Positions 15,471 through 24,739 are shown, counted from the first letter of the stretch. The stretch: DNA of 64,000 bases from DASZVB01 sp964506835 (GCA_964506835.1 CAZDNG010000026.1:44454-108453), one strand, 5' to 3'. The notes: generated from the sequence alone by a model not told the origin. Numbers and translations: made by a program.

Positions 15471-17741
15471 TCAGCGATCCGGGGCGATAGAGCGGACGCT
15501 TCGCCGGAACGCCTTGAAGTGCGAGATCGCGTCGTTTGCCGCGCCGTCGGAGAGCAAATCGTGGCGTTCGGCGGGGTCGGCGGCGAGATCGTACAGACCG
15601 ATCGGGCGGCCGTTGGTGGCGATGAGCTTCCGGTCACCGTCGATCAGCGCCTGCCGTTCGTCGTTGTAAGGGCCCGCGCTCATGTCGATGAAAACCGGGC
15701 GAGCTTCCGGAGTCGACGAGGCGTCGACCACTTCGGCGAGCAGTGACTGACCGGACACGAAGTCCGAGCCCTGGCCCGAAGGCGCCGGGACCGAAAATAG
15801 CTCGAGCAACGTGGGAACGATGTCGATGGCGCTCCGCGCGACCGCCACGTGATGCGCGGGCGCGCCCGGCACGTAGACGATCAGCGGAACATGGACGAGC
15901 TCTTCCCAGAGCTCGAACCCGTGACGGAAGAGCCCGTGTTCGCCGAACGCCTCGCCGTGATCGGCCGTCACGACGATGGCCGTGCGATCGCCGAACGCGC
16001 TCGCTCGCACGAAGTCGATGAGCCGGCCCACGTGGTGATCCTCGAACGCGACCTCGCCGTCGTAGAGATCGCGGCTCTTCTTCCCGAAGTCGAACTCCGG
16101 GTGCGGCACGTACGCGGCGTGTGGGTCCAGGTAGTGCACCCACAAATAGAAGGGCTTTGCGACGTTTTCCGGTTTCTGTAAGAGGGCGATAGCGGCGTCG
16201 GTCAGTTTGTCGCCGTTCACGGTGCGGTCGCCCTCGGCTTGCGGCACCTTCGGCGCGGCCGACCGATCTTCGACGTCGAAGCCGCGTCCGATGCCGGTCT
16301 CCGGCGCGAAGTACCAGTGGCCCTGGGCGGTGAGCGTGAAAATCCCGGCGCGCCGGAGGCGCTCTTGGACGAACGTCTCGCGCTCGTCGAACCGATCGAA
16401 GTGGTCGAACGTGCGCCGGGTTTCGCTCGGGTACTTGCCGATGAGGAGCGGGCCGACGCTCTTGCCGGTGTACGACGCGAGCGAGTACGCGCGGTCGAAC
16501 ACGACGGCGTCTTTCGCGAGCGCGTCGAGATGCGGCGAGACGGGGCGCGGGTTGCCGGCAAAGCCGAGGTCGCTCCGGAGCGTATCGACGGTGATCAAGA
16601 CGACGTTCATGCCCTTCGGAAAATGGGTATGAACGAACGCTGCGGCGCTCGCGCTCGGCCCGGTCGGCGCCGCGTGCGGAGCGACGGGGGCCTCGTCCGA
16701 GCCGGAGCAATCTTCGTCGATGCCGTTGCCGGGAATGTCGTCCGCGGCGGGCGAAATGCGCGGATCGTGGTCGTTGCAATCGCCGCCTCCGAACGCCCGG
16801 CTCGCGCCGTCCCCGTCGTGATCGGTCAAGCGGCGCAAGATCGGTAAACAATGCGATGCGAGCGGCGCGCCGCGTTCGAGGGCGAGCGCGACGGCGCGTT
16901 GATCGAGCCCGGGGCCGCCCGCGTACGCGGTGAGCGAGAGCGGCAACGCGGCGAGCACGATCCACGTCCAGGGCCGAAGACGCCCCGCCACGACTCCGCC
17001 GGTCCACGCGCCGACCGCGAGCACGACCAAGAGCGCGACGCCGCGAAGGTCGAGCTCTTCGCGTTTCAAGACCCCGAGGATCCCGAAGACGCCGCCGTCC
17101 CCGTTCGTGTTCCCGCTGACGATGCCGAGCGCCATCCCGGAGACCACCACAGTGGTCGCTACCGTGAGCGCCAGCTTCGGCGAAGCGAGGCGAAAGCGAC
17201 GGTGCTCTGCGGCCTTCGCCGCCGAGGAAACGACCGCCGCGACGAGGAACACGAGCAGCGCCGTCACCGCCGCGATCCATGCCCCCGAGAGGCGAGCAGG
17301 GAGCCCCCCACCCAAGATCGAACGCGCGACGTAGGCATCCGTCACGAGCGCGGCAAAGGCAGCGAGCAGCGACGCGCCGATCACCGCGGAGCGTCGTGCG
17401 CGCGTCTCGTTCGCCCCTTGGTCGAGCTCTTCGGCGAGCTCCAGCAGAGACGGCGCACGCCCGGGAACGGCAAAGATCGCCGCTGCGCCGACGAGCGCGC
17501 CGACGACGAGCGACAGCGGCGCGACGACCCCGGCGTCGGACAGGAGCAGCGCGAGACGCGGCGCCGCGTGCGATGGGTCCGCGTGATACGCAAAGTGCGC
17601 ATCCGCGAACGCAACGACGACCGTGGAGACGGAGACGCCGCCGAGCGACGCCGCGAACCGGTCCACGCCGCCGGTGCGCGGCGGACCGGTCGAGTGCGCG
17701 CCGGAAACCGGAAGCGCTGGGTGTCCCGCGTCAATCGTCAT
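15471..17741 (-). CDS. Membrane-anchored sulfatase-like hydrolase with MopE-type motif
   Basis: This protein of about 756 residues has several N-terminal transmembrane helices (roughly residues 15-300) and an alkaline-phosphatase-superfamily domain (about 370-750). The latter opens with VVLITVDTLRSD, holds the metal-site segments YLDPHAAY and VVTADHGEAFGEHG, and ends with the usual 'LYDLAADPAERHDL'. A MopE-like metal-binding segment (DHDGDG...GGDCNDHDP...GNGIDEDCSG) bridges the two parts. No CxPxR formylglycine signature is visible; the equivalent region reads SYTGKS, so a Thr or Ser nucleophile is likelier, as in phosphoglycerol or phosphoethanolamine transferases. Its start overlaps the end of the recombinase gene by 11 bases. 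Confidence 0.85.
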   Translation of the reverse strand: MTIDAGHPALPVSGAHSTGPPRTGGVDRFAASLGGVSVSTVVVAFADAHFAYHADPSHAAPRLALLLSDAGVVAPLSLVVGALVGAAAIFAVPGRAPSLLELAEELDQGANETRARRSAVIGASLLAAFAALVTDAYVARSILGGGLPARLSGAWIAAVTALLVFLVAAVVSSAAKAAEHRRFRLASPKLALTVATTVVVSGMALGIVSGNTNGDGGVFGILGVLKREELDLRGVALLVVLAVGAWTGGVVAGRLRPWTWIVLAALPLSLTAYAGGPGLDQRAVALALERGAPLASHCLPILRRLTDHDGDGASRAFGGGDCNDHDPRISPAADDIPGNGIDEDCSGSDEAPVAPHAAPTGPSASAAAFVHTHFPKGMNVVLITVDTLRSDLGFAGNPRPVSPHLDALAKDAVVFDRAYSLASYTGKSVGPLLIGKYPSETRRTFDHFDRFDERETFVQERLRRAGIFTLTAQGHWYFAPETGIGRGFDVEDRSAAPKVPQAEGDRTVNGDKLTDAAIALLQKPENVAKPFYLWVHYLDPHAAYVPHPEFDFGKKSRDLYDGEVAFEDHHVGRLIDFVRASAFGDRTAIVVTADHGEAFGEHGLFRHGFELWEELVHVPLIVYVPGAPAHHVAVARSAIDIVPTLLELFSVPAPSGQGSDFVSGQSLLAEVVDASSTPEARPVFIDMSAGPYNDERQALIDGDRKLIATNGRPIGLYDLAADPAERHDLLSDGAANDAISHFKAFRRSVRSIAPDR

Positions 17742-18690
17742 GGCCGGCGCGCGCGAGAGGATGGCTCCGATCGTAGACCTCGAGCAACCGATCGAGCGTG
17801 AGATGCGTGTACTTTTGCGTGGTCGACAGGCTGGTGTGACCGAGAAGCTCCTGGATTGCGCGGAGATCCGCGCCTCCCTCGAGCATGTGCGTCGCGCACG
17901 AATGCCGGAGCGCGTGGGGGTGCAGATCGGGTCGGCCAGCGCCGAGCGCGCCGTATCGATGGACGAGCTTTTGCACCCAGCGGACGCCGACGCGACGACC
18001 GAGCCTCCCGAGAAAGAGCGCGTCGGTGTCTGAAATGCCGTGACGCGGATGCCCGAGCGACGCGCGATGTTCGAGGTAATGACGAAGCGCGCGCGCGGCT
18101 TTGCTTCCGAGCGGGACGACGCGCTCCTTTTTCGCCTTGCCGAGGACACGCACGCTGTGGTCGCCGAACGAGACGTCCGAGACGCCGAGCCCGACGACCT
18201 CGCTCACGCGGAGCCCGGCGCCGTACATCAGTTCGAGGAGCGCCGCGTCCCGCGCGCGCGACGCGTCGGTGCCGAGCGGCGACGACGCAGGCACTTCGAC
18301 GATCGCGGCGACAGCGTCCGCGTCGAGCAGCGCCGGCAGGCGACGGCGCACTTTCGGCATGCGCACGAGGGCCGCGGGATTGTTCGACGCGCGATCCGCG
18401 CGCACGAGGTATCGGAAGAGCGCGCGCACCGCGGCGAGCTTCCGCGCGACGCTCGACGTCGTCAGGGTCTTCGCGAGCTCGGCGAGCCACGCGCGGAGCG
18501 AGAGCTTCGTGACGTCGTTCGGCGCGACCGGCCCCTCGGCCACCCCGCGCAGGAACGCCGCGAAGTGCAGGAGATCGCCGCGATAGGCGACTACCGTGTG
18601 CTCGGAAAACCGGCGCTGGTGCGCGAGATGGTCGACGAACGCCGAAATTTCCCGGTCGAGCTCGTCGATCGGGGTCGGGTCGGCCGGCAT
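17731..18690 (-). CDS. xerC: XerC/XerD-type tyrosine recombinase
   Basis: This 319-residue site-specific recombinase has the usual two domains: an N-terminal SAM-like core-binding domain (about 10-95) and a C-terminal catalytic domain. Catalytic residues read as Arg in GAGLRVSEV, Lys in LGKAKKERVVPL, HALRHSCATHML (His-x-x-Arg), the GH of LLGHTSLSTTQ, and Tyr in QKYTHL. Length and order match chromosome-dimer resolvases rather than phage integrases. I chose the ATG at 18690, which gives a typical Xer start (PTPIDELDREISAFVDHL); an ATG at 18765 overlaps the upstream gene. The gene is embedded in a five-gene overlapping unit with a ten-base upstream gap, an unusual setting for xerC. Confidence 0.92.
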   Translation of the reverse strand: MPADPTPIDELDREISAFVDHLAHQRRFSEHTVVAYRGDLLHFAAFLRGVAEGPVAPNDVTKLSLRAWLAELAKTLTTSSVARKLAAVRALFRYLVRADRASNNPAALVRMPKVRRRLPALLDADAVAAIVEVPASSPLGTDASRARDAALLELMYGAGLRVSEVVGLGVSDVSFGDHSVRVLGKAKKERVVPLGSKAARALRHYLEHRASLGHPRHGISDTDALFLGRLGRRVGVRWVQKLVHRYGALGAGRPDLHPHALRHSCATHMLEGGADLRAIQELLGHTSLSTTQKYTHLTLDRLLEVYDRSHPLARAGHDD

Positions 18691-18700
18691 GGGCCCAGGT

Positions 18701-19336
18701 TTACGCCCGATAGACCGCCAGGGTCCAACAAGCGACGCCGAGGAGCGCCACGACCCCGGGGGCAAGCAGCCGCTTCCGCGAATCTCCTGCGGAAATCGAC
18801 CCTCCGCGGTGGATCCCCCACCCCAGACCCGCGGCCGACAAAAGGAACCCGAGCGCGAGCACGATCACCCAGGGCGCCCGCGGCGACTCGTCCTCGGCGA
18901 GGCTGGCGACGAGCCGGCTCCGGTCCACCGTGCCGTGGCTGTCAGCGGCCTGTAAGCGGGCGAGATTGGCATTGGCGCGCTCGAGATCGGCGGCGCGCGG
19001 CGTCGTGAAATGTCGAGTTTCGAGAGCGGCGCTGCGGATGGCGCCCCAGGCCGCAATCGCCGCGGCCGAGTCGCCCGCGGACTCGGCCCCGACCGCGATC
19101 GCGCCGAGACGCGCGTACGCAGCCGAGACATGGGGGGCACCTGGCGCGTAGAGGACCGCCGCGCGCCGGGCATGGAGAATCGAATCGCGGAGGTCGCCCT
19201 TGTCGAACGCGCGATCGCTTTGCTGGAGCTCGTCTTCGCCGTCCAAGATCACGCGACCCGTCAGCGCCGAGAGCGCGAGGACGAGGACGAGCAAGGCCAA
19301 CCCGACCTTCTCGAGGATCACGTGCGACCCCTTCAT
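18701..19336 (-). CDS. Membrane protein of unknown function
   Basis: This 211-residue protein has one N-terminal transmembrane helix (about residues 9-28, VGLALLVLVLALSALTG) and two C-terminal hydrophobic helices (about 155-175 and 190-208). Between them is a helical, Ala-rich soluble domain resembling a TPR-like hairpin stack (GDLRDSILHARRAAVLYAPGAPHVSAAYARLG). I do not recognise a family. The ATG at 19334-19336 overlaps the stop of the ABC-2 permease gene (ATGA), so the two are almost certainly cotranscribed and coupled. The context suggests a partner of that permease. Confidence 0.75.
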   Translation of the reverse strand: MKGSHVILEKVGLALLVLVLALSALTGRVILDGEDELQQSDRAFDKGDLRDSILHARRAAVLYAPGAPHVSAAYARLGAIAVGAESAGDSAAAIAAWGAIRSAALETRHFTTPRAADLERANANLARLQAADSHGTVDRSRLVASLAEDESPRAPWVIVLALGFLLSAAGLGWGIHRGGSISAGDSRKRLLAPGVVALLGVACWTLAVYRA

Positions 19337-20271
19337 AAGAAGTCGCGCCGCCGAAAGAGCAGGCTCGCGAACGCGAGCAAGCAGATGCTCCACGCAGCCG
19401 ATTGCAACGCCGCGAGCCCCAGATAATCGGTGAGCGAAATGCCGATGGCCTCGCCCGTGAGGAGCGAGCGGGGCGGCGCGTACACCATCAAGTTCGGCAC
19501 GACCTTCGACAACCCGACGGCGGCGTCATGGATCGGGGTGCCGAAGATGCGCGCCGGCATGTGCGCCAGGGTATCGGCGGAGCGCCCGACCACGAACATG
19601 CCGAACGTGAAAATCGCGGTGAGAAACGGCGACGAGAACGACGAAAAGACGATCGCGATGGCCGCCACGATGGCCACCTCGCCGAGCGTGAGGACCGCGG
19701 CACCGAGAACCACGCGCCGTTCGTCGGGTGCGCCGCCGGTGACGGCCGCGCCGCCGAGGGCGAGCCCGATCGCGACCAGGACCGGCACGTACGTCCTCGC
19801 ACGCGGAACCTTCCACGCGACGACCAGGGCGCCGACGAAGATCCCTCCGAGGAGCGCGAGCGACGTCGTGAGCGACGCGTCGGTCATGATGGCGATCGCG
19901 TAGAGCAGCACGCCGGAGTCCGCGGCGATGAACACGAACACCGTGACCACGATGCCGAAGTATTTTCCGACCACGTACTCGGTGCGCCGCACCGGCCGCG
20001 CGAGGATCGGAAATATCGTCTTCAGCTCGAGCTCGCGGTAGAGCGACGTCGCACCGAGCACGACCGCCACCACGATGCCGAACATCGAGACGCTCGCCGC
20101 GCCGAGATCGCTGATGACGCGGAGCGAGCTCCGGAGCGCGAACTGACCGACCACCAAGCTGTACCCCGCCGTCGCGAGCGCGACCGCAAACAGGCCGTGA
20201 AGCAGGCGCGCCCGCACCGCTTCGCGGTACGTGTTCAACGTGATGACCCCGATCCGAGTGAGCATGAGCAT
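19333..20271 (-). CDS. ABC-2 type transporter permease
   Basis: This 312-residue polytopic inner-membrane protein matches ABC-2 permeases of the NosY/DUF3526-like type. Its beginning, RIGVITLNTYREAVRARLL, is the typical elbow helix before the first transmembrane segment. At least six hydrophobic helices follow, together with the cytoplasmic segment ELELKTIFPILARPVRRTEYVVGKYFG. No matching ATPase gene lies in this cluster, so the nucleotide-binding partner must be elsewhere. The start is ATG at 20271 or 20265; the first overlaps the preceding stop (TGATG). Confidence 0.85.
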   Translation of the reverse strand: MLMLTRIGVITLNTYREAVRARLLHGLFAVALATAGYSLVVGQFALRSSLRVISDLGAASVSMFGIVVAVVLGATSLYRELELKTIFPILARPVRRTEYVVGKYFGIVVTVFVFIAADSGVLLYAIAIMTDASLTTSLALLGGIFVGALVVAWKVPRARTYVPVLVAIGLALGGAAVTGGAPDERRVVLGAAVLTLGEVAIVAAIAIVFSSFSSPFLTAIFTFGMFVVGRSADTLAHMPARIFGTPIHDAAVGLSKVVPNLMVYAPPRSLLTGEAIGISLTDYLGLAALQSAAWSICLLAFASLLFRRRDFL

Positions 20272-22418
20272 CAGGAGGGACCCACGAACACTTCGAGGTC
20301 CCAGGGACCCGAATCGTCGTCGTACCCGTCGATCTGAATCCAGTAATCGCCCGCTGGCAAGGAGAGGTCGACGTAGCTCCGGTCCGCGGTGAAGCCCGCT
20401 GAGCACCCGCCGGTCACTTCGTCGCCCGGACACGTCGTGCCCGTGCGGACGTCGAGGAGGGTCGTGTACTGGCTGCCGCGCGCGTCGAGGACGACGCGCC
20501 GCGGTCCGTCGAGGTGAAGATGGAGCAATTGATCGGGCGAGCCGCGACTCCCGCCGAGGTCGCAGCTCGCCGTGAAATCGTCGGTCGCGTTGGCGGTGTT
20601 GCCCTGGAAGAACCCGCCGTCGGCGGGGACTTCCGCGGCGTCCGCGCAAGCGTCCGCGAACGGGACGAGCACCGGAGCCGTCGCCGCGCGGACCAGCGCC
20701 GTGATCGTCACCGGTTCGCCGAGCTCCGATTCGACCACGGCGTGATACGCGCCGGCGGCGACGCCGTCGGCTTCGGCGCGAACGGGTGTGTCCGCGCCGC
20801 TCGCGCACGACAGATGGGTCGCGCCGCAGGTCGCCCCGACGAGGCTCACCGACCCCTGATCACCGGATGAGACGCCGAGCACGAGCATGACGTCCGAAGT
20901 GCGCGACAGCGAGAGCGCGTACGCCGCGTCGGGCGTCCCTACGGAGCATCCATCGTGAATGTCGTCGACGTGTCCGGTCAAGGTCACGTCGGTCGTCACG
21001 AACGGCACGAGGGCCGGCGAATGGGTGCAATTCTCGTCCGCGGGAGGAGCGGTGGGCGCCGCGGTTTCGAGCACGACGTCGAGGTCGCTCGGACCGGTCG
21101 CGCCGACGACCAGGAAATAGTGTCCCGCCGGCAGCGCCCGCAGGAAAAGATCGGCGTTCGTCCCCACACGGCAGGTCAGCTCGCTCGCCGGTGCGCACGC
21201 TCCTTCGAAGAGCGAGAGAATGGGGGTGCCGTCGGCGTCCTTCGGCGTCGCGAAGACGTGCACATCCCGGGGTTCCGCGAGATCGAACGCGTACGCCAGA
21301 TCGCCGACACTCCCCTTGCAGTCGCTGACGACGTCGACCTTCGTGCCGGTGAGGTTCACGTCGACGTGCGTCCCGTCCGTGAGCGACGCCGCGGTGCCGC
21401 ACGTCTCGTTCGTCGGCGCGGGTTCCGGCGCGACGTAGTCCACTGCGAGCGTGATCGGCGAGCCCGAATCGGTGAAGACATAGACCGGGTAAGCGCCGCT
21501 CGCGAGTGCGCGGAGACGAATGCGCGCGACGCCGCCCGAGCCCGCCGTGCTCGCGTCGCAGGCGTCGACACTCGACGCATCGCCGCATTTCGTCGCGCTC
21601 GCGAGGCCCACGTCGCCGCTCGTCGTGGCCACCACGTCGACGTCGGTCGGCGCCCCGGCGGGAACGTGGATCGCGACGACCAGGTCGATCCATCCCGAGC
21701 CGGTCTTCACGCAGCTCGCGGCATAGTCGAGCTTCGCCGCCACCGGGGACAGCGTGAACTCGCCGGAAGCCGTCACGTCGAGCGGATCGACGCACGTGTC
21801 GTACTGCGGGCTCACGCACGGCGATTCGTCGACTTGGCCGTTGCAGTTGTCGTCGATCGAGTTTCCGCAAATCTCCGCGTGCAAGCTCGAAATGTTCGGG
21901 TTCTGGTCGTTGCAGTCGTGTCCGCCCGGACAATTGCCGTCAGGGTCGCCGTCTCCGTCGGCGTCCCGAGGAGTGTGCGTGCACGCGTGCGTCGCCTCGT
22001 CACAGGCGTCGATCGTGCACGACGTTCCGTCCGAACACGCCACCGGTTCACCGGGGCTGCACCCGAGCCCCGCGATGCATTGCTCGACGCCATTGCAATA
22101 CACGCCGTCGTCACACGACGTATCGTCCGGCGTGAAGCGGCAGCGAAGCGCGTCGGGGTCGCACTGGTCGACCGTGCACGCGACGTCGTCGTTACAATCG
22201 CCATCGACGAGACACGGCGCACCGAGCACGAGCGGCCCCGAGTCGACCGCGGCGTCGCGGAGCGGCGGTGGTGGGTTCGTGGCCCCATCGCGTCGTCGCG
22301 GCGCCGCGTCGGCGCCCGCATCGTTCGAATCGACGAACGGGCTCGCGGCAGACCCGTTCCCGCAGGCCGAGAGCGAGAGCGACAAGAGCGCCGCTAGAAA
22401 GGCGAAGTAAGCGCGCAT
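20271..22418 (-). CDS. Large Cys-rich, MopE-motif lipoprotein
   Basis: This 715-residue exported lipoprotein begins MRAYFAFLAALLSLSLSACG with a good lipobox (SLSAC). Residues 18-60 are low-complexity Asp/Ala/Pro. Next come three cysteine-rich blocks of the myxobacterial disulfide type (DCNDDVACTVDQCD, DDGVYCNGVEQC, SDGTSCTIDACDE). After them is a MopE-like calcium/metal-binding segment (DADGDGDPDGN, DCNDQNPNI, CGNSIDDNCNGQVDE). The rest is four or five diverged beta-sandwich repeats of about 110-130 residues. It is likely displayed on the cell surface. It heads a minus-strand five-gene unit and diverges from the histidine kinase at 22508. Function unknown; adhesion or matrix binding is a guess. 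Confidence 0.8.
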   Translation of the reverse strand: MRAYFAFLAALLSLSLSACGNGSAASPFVDSNDAGADAAPRRRDGATNPPPPLRDAAVDSGPLVLGAPCLVDGDCNDDVACTVDQCDPDALRCRFTPDDTSCDDGVYCNGVEQCIAGLGCSPGEPVACSDGTSCTIDACDEATHACTHTPRDADGDGDPDGNCPGGHDCNDQNPNISSLHAEICGNSIDDNCNGQVDESPCVSPQYDTCVDPLDVTASGEFTLSPVAAKLDYAASCVKTGSGWIDLVVAIHVPAGAPTDVDVVATTSGDVGLASATKCGDASSVDACDASTAGSGGVARIRLRALASGAYPVYVFTDSGSPITLAVDYVAPEPAPTNETCGTAASLTDGTHVDVNLTGTKVDVVSDCKGSVGDLAYAFDLAEPRDVHVFATPKDADGTPILSLFEGACAPASELTCRVGTNADLFLRALPAGHYFLVVGATGPSDLDVVLETAAPTAPPADENCTHSPALVPFVTTDVTLTGHVDDIHDGCSVGTPDAAYALSLSRTSDVMLVLGVSSGDQGSVSLVGATCGATHLSCASGADTPVRAEADGVAAGAYHAVVESELGEPVTITALVRAATAPVLVPFADACADAAEVPADGGFFQGNTANATDDFTASCDLGGSRGSPDQLLHLHLDGPRRVVLDARGSQYTTLLDVRTGTTCPGDEVTGGCSAGFTADRSYVDLSLPAGDYWIQIDGYDDDSGPWDLEVFVGPS

Positions 22419-22507
22419 CCGTGCCCATCTTACCCTCGGCGCTCGTGCAACGCCGACCCGAGCCGAGCCAACCCCGAAAGTGAAGGATCCCCCACCCTCA
22501 AAGAACG

Positions 22508-23920
22508 ATGGCCGCCCGTACGCGAGGAGTGGCATATTGGGGCGTCGTGACTACGGGACGTCTCACTCGCCAGGAGCTCGGATGGCTCTTGGCTCAAGAG
22601 GCCCGAGGCGCCGCCAAGGTGCTGCGGCAGGACGTGACGTTGCTCACGCAGCCGCCGCCGGCCGATCCGATGATCACGGCGATGCCGGATCTGCGGGTCG
22701 AAACGAGCTTGAACGTGCTCGACGACGCGATCGGGCTCTTGAGCGAGCTCGACGCGCCGGGGTCGTCCTCGAAGGTGCGCCGCGGCCGCATCGACCTCGC
22801 GACGCTGTTGATGGAGCTCGTGCCGACCGCCAGCGTCTCGATCGAGCCCGGCGCAGGCGTCGAAGTGTTCGGAGAAGAATCCGAGCTCCGGCGCATGCTC
22901 AACGTGCTCATCAGCCAGACCAACACCCCGGGGGGCGCACTCTCCAGCACCGCGGCGCGGATCCGTCGCGAAAACGAGTGGGTGAAGATCGACGTCGATC
23001 TCGGCCCCGACGTCTCCGCGAGTACCGAGCTCGAACGCCGCTGGCTGAGCCGCATGGCGGTCCGCATGGGCGGCCGTCTCGAACTCGAACGCGGCACCAT
23101 AGCGCTCACGCTGCCCGCCGACGCGTCGGTCGATCAGAACGAAGTGTCGGACCTCCGAAAGGAGCTCGATCAAGCACAGCAGCTCGGTGAAGCCTACGCT
23201 CGCGAGCTCGCATCGGTATTCGTCGTCGCGGAGCAACCGAGCGCCGCACGCATCTCCGACGACCACGACGTCTCGCTTCGTCGCTTCGAGCTCCTCGTCG
23301 GGTTCGCGTCCGCCTTGCGCCATACGCTCGAACCCGTGTTTCGCGGATTGAACGAGGTCGCGGATCGCCTCGACCCGAGCCACTCGGCCGGCATCGTCGG
23401 GCTCCTGTCGAATGGTCACGACGTGCTCGCCGAGCTCGCGCGCATCGCCGGGTGCGAAGCACCGGAATCATCGGCGGAATTCGACGTCGTCCGCGCGCTC
23501 CGCGATGCGCTCGGCCACTCCGACGCGCAGGCCGCACGTCACGGCGTCCGATTCGACGTCGATGTGCCCCGCGAGCTCTTCCGCGTGACGAAGCCGAAGG
23601 CCCTCGCCGTCTTGTTTCGGACCTTGCTCGACCACGCCATCACCGCGACGCCGCGCGGCGGCAAGGTTGCCCTATCGCTCGGCAATGACGGCGCGGCCGC
23701 TTGGTGGCTCCGCCTTCGCGACGGCGGTCCTGTGGTACCCACCCGAACCCACGCCGAGCTCCTCGAACACCGGATCGATCCGTCCGGGCTCGGACGTCCG
23801 CCCGGCCCGTCGCTGCTCGTCGCCCACACGATCGTCGGCTATCTCGGTGGCGCGCTCACGCTCGGCGAATCGCCGGACGGCGGCGCCGTGACCGAGGCTC
23901 GCTTCCAAAAGGCCGGCTGA
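22508..23920 (+). CDS. Atypical histidine kinase-like protein with two ATPase-like halves
   Basis: This 470-residue soluble protein has two regions resembling GHKL ATPase domains. In the second half a possible dimerisation helix carries His272 (ASALRHTLEPVFRG). It is followed by an N-box-like AVLFRTLLDHAITATPRGGKV, a G1-like LRDGGP and a G2-like segment ending LVAHTIVGYLGGAL. The first half (about 60-205) repeats the pattern weakly, with RRMLNVLISQTN as an N-box-like segment. The Asn and Gly boxes are degenerate in both, so kinase activity is doubtful. A receiver-only protein follows 50 bases downstream, suggesting a two-component pair. A GTG start further in is possible. Confidence 0.65.
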   Translation: MAARTRGVAYWGVVTTGRLTRQELGWLLAQEARGAAKVLRQDVTLLTQPPPADPMITAMPDLRVETSLNVLDDAIGLLSELDAPGSSSKVRRGRIDLATLLMELVPTASVSIEPGAGVEVFGEESELRRMLNVLISQTNTPGGALSSTAARIRRENEWVKIDVDLGPDVSASTELERRWLSRMAVRMGGRLELERGTIALTLPADASVDQNEVSDLRKELDQAQQLGEAYARELASVFVVAEQPSAARISDDHDVSLRRFELLVGFASALRHTLEPVFRGLNEVADRLDPSHSAGIVGLLSNGHDVLAELARIAGCEAPESSAEFDVVRALRDALGHSDAQAARHGVRFDVDVPRELFRVTKPKALAVLFRTLLDHAITATPRGGKVALSLGNDGAAAWWLRLRDGGPVVPTRTHAELLEHRIDPSGLGRPPGPSLLVAHTIVGYLGGALTLGESPDGGAVTEARFQKAG

Positions 23921-23970
23921 CCCGCTCGGCGAGCGTTTCCCATGGACGGGGACATGGTAGTGTCCTCTTC

Positions 23971-24348
23971 ATGCGCATACTCGTCGTCGAGGATCAGGAC
24001 TCGATTCGACGCATGATCGAGGCGCTGATCAGCGCGCGTGGCTACAAGGTCACCGCGGTGAACTCGGGCACGAAGGCGATCGACGTCGCGCTCACCGACC
24101 CGCCCGACATGGTGCTGCTCGATCTGATGGTTCCCGGCTACGACGGCTTCGAAGTGTGCCGGCGCCTCCGCAAGAATCCGAACACGCGCGCGGTCCCCAT
24201 CCTCATCATCAGCGCCATGGATGATCCGGAGTCGAGGACGAAGGCCGCGGATGCCGGCGCGACGGCTTACTACACGAAGCCGTTCAGCCCGATCGCGCTC
24301 CTCAAAGAAATCGAGCGCCTCGGGGCCGAGAGCAGCAAGCGCGCCTGA
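23971..24348 (+). CDS. Single-domain response regulator (receiver only)
   Basis: This 125-residue CheY-like receiver has no output domain. The acidic pocket (VVEDQD), the phospho-acceptor Asp51 (LLDLMVPGYDG), the switch Ser (IISAMDD) and the Lys of YYTKPFSP are all in place, so it should accept phosphate. It lies 50 bases after the atypical kinase-like gene on the same strand, consistent with an operon. It may act by protein-protein contact, for example in motility or as a phosphate relay. Confidence 0.9.
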   Translation: MRILVVEDQDSIRRMIEALISARGYKVTAVNSGTKAIDVALTDPPDMVLLDLMVPGYDGFEVCRRLRKNPNTRAVPILIISAMDDPESRTKAADAGATAYYTKPFSPIALLKEIERLGAESSKRA

Positions 24349-24355
24349 TCGACGC

Positions 24356-24739
24356 TCAGGCGTTGGCCTTGAGCGCCGCCGCGCGCCGCTCGGCGGCCTC
24401 GATGATTCCTTTGGCTTCGAGGTCCGGAATGCGGAGCTTGCGACAGAGTTGCTCGAGGAGCGCGCTCTCCGACTCGCTCCGTTCGCCGTCCGCCTCGGTG
24501 AGCAGCACCGCGTGCAGCAAGAGCAGCCGTCGATCGTCGTACGAAAGGTCGGTGACCGGCACGTCGTCCACGGTTCGCGCGACGGCGGCGTAATTCCGAA
24601 TTTCGAGCACCTCGCTCGGCGTCGCTTTGAAGGCCTGCAAGAGCGCCTCGATGACTTCCGACTCTTCGCTGGTCACGTGGCCGTCCGCCCACGCAACGCT
24701 GACGAGCCCCTTCACGATCGCGAGATCCTGCTCATGCAT
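24356..24739 (-). CDS. TerB-family protein
   Basis: This 127-residue all-helical cytoplasmic protein matches the TerB/DUF533 domain. Paired acidic metal-binding patterns are visible as WADGHVTSEESEVIE (residues 17-31) and TEADGERSESESALLEQL, the internal duplication typical of the fold. The family is associated with tellurite and stress responses but is widespread, and its real role is unclear. The gene is convergent with the receiver gene (seven-base gap). Between it and the next minus-strand gene upstream there are 242 bases holding strong palindromes. Confidence 0.85.
   Translation of the reverse strand: MHEQDLAIVKGLVSVAWADGHVTSEESEVIEALLQAFKATPSEVLEIRNYAAVARTVDDVPVTDLSYDDRRLLLLHAVLLTEADGERSESESALLEQLCRKLRIPDLEAKGIIEAAERRAAALKANA

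Noticed and set aside
17731..18690. Phage integrase or genomic-island border
   Set aside because: Domain plan and length match XerC/D; no phage genes, tRNA target or direct att repeats are seen.
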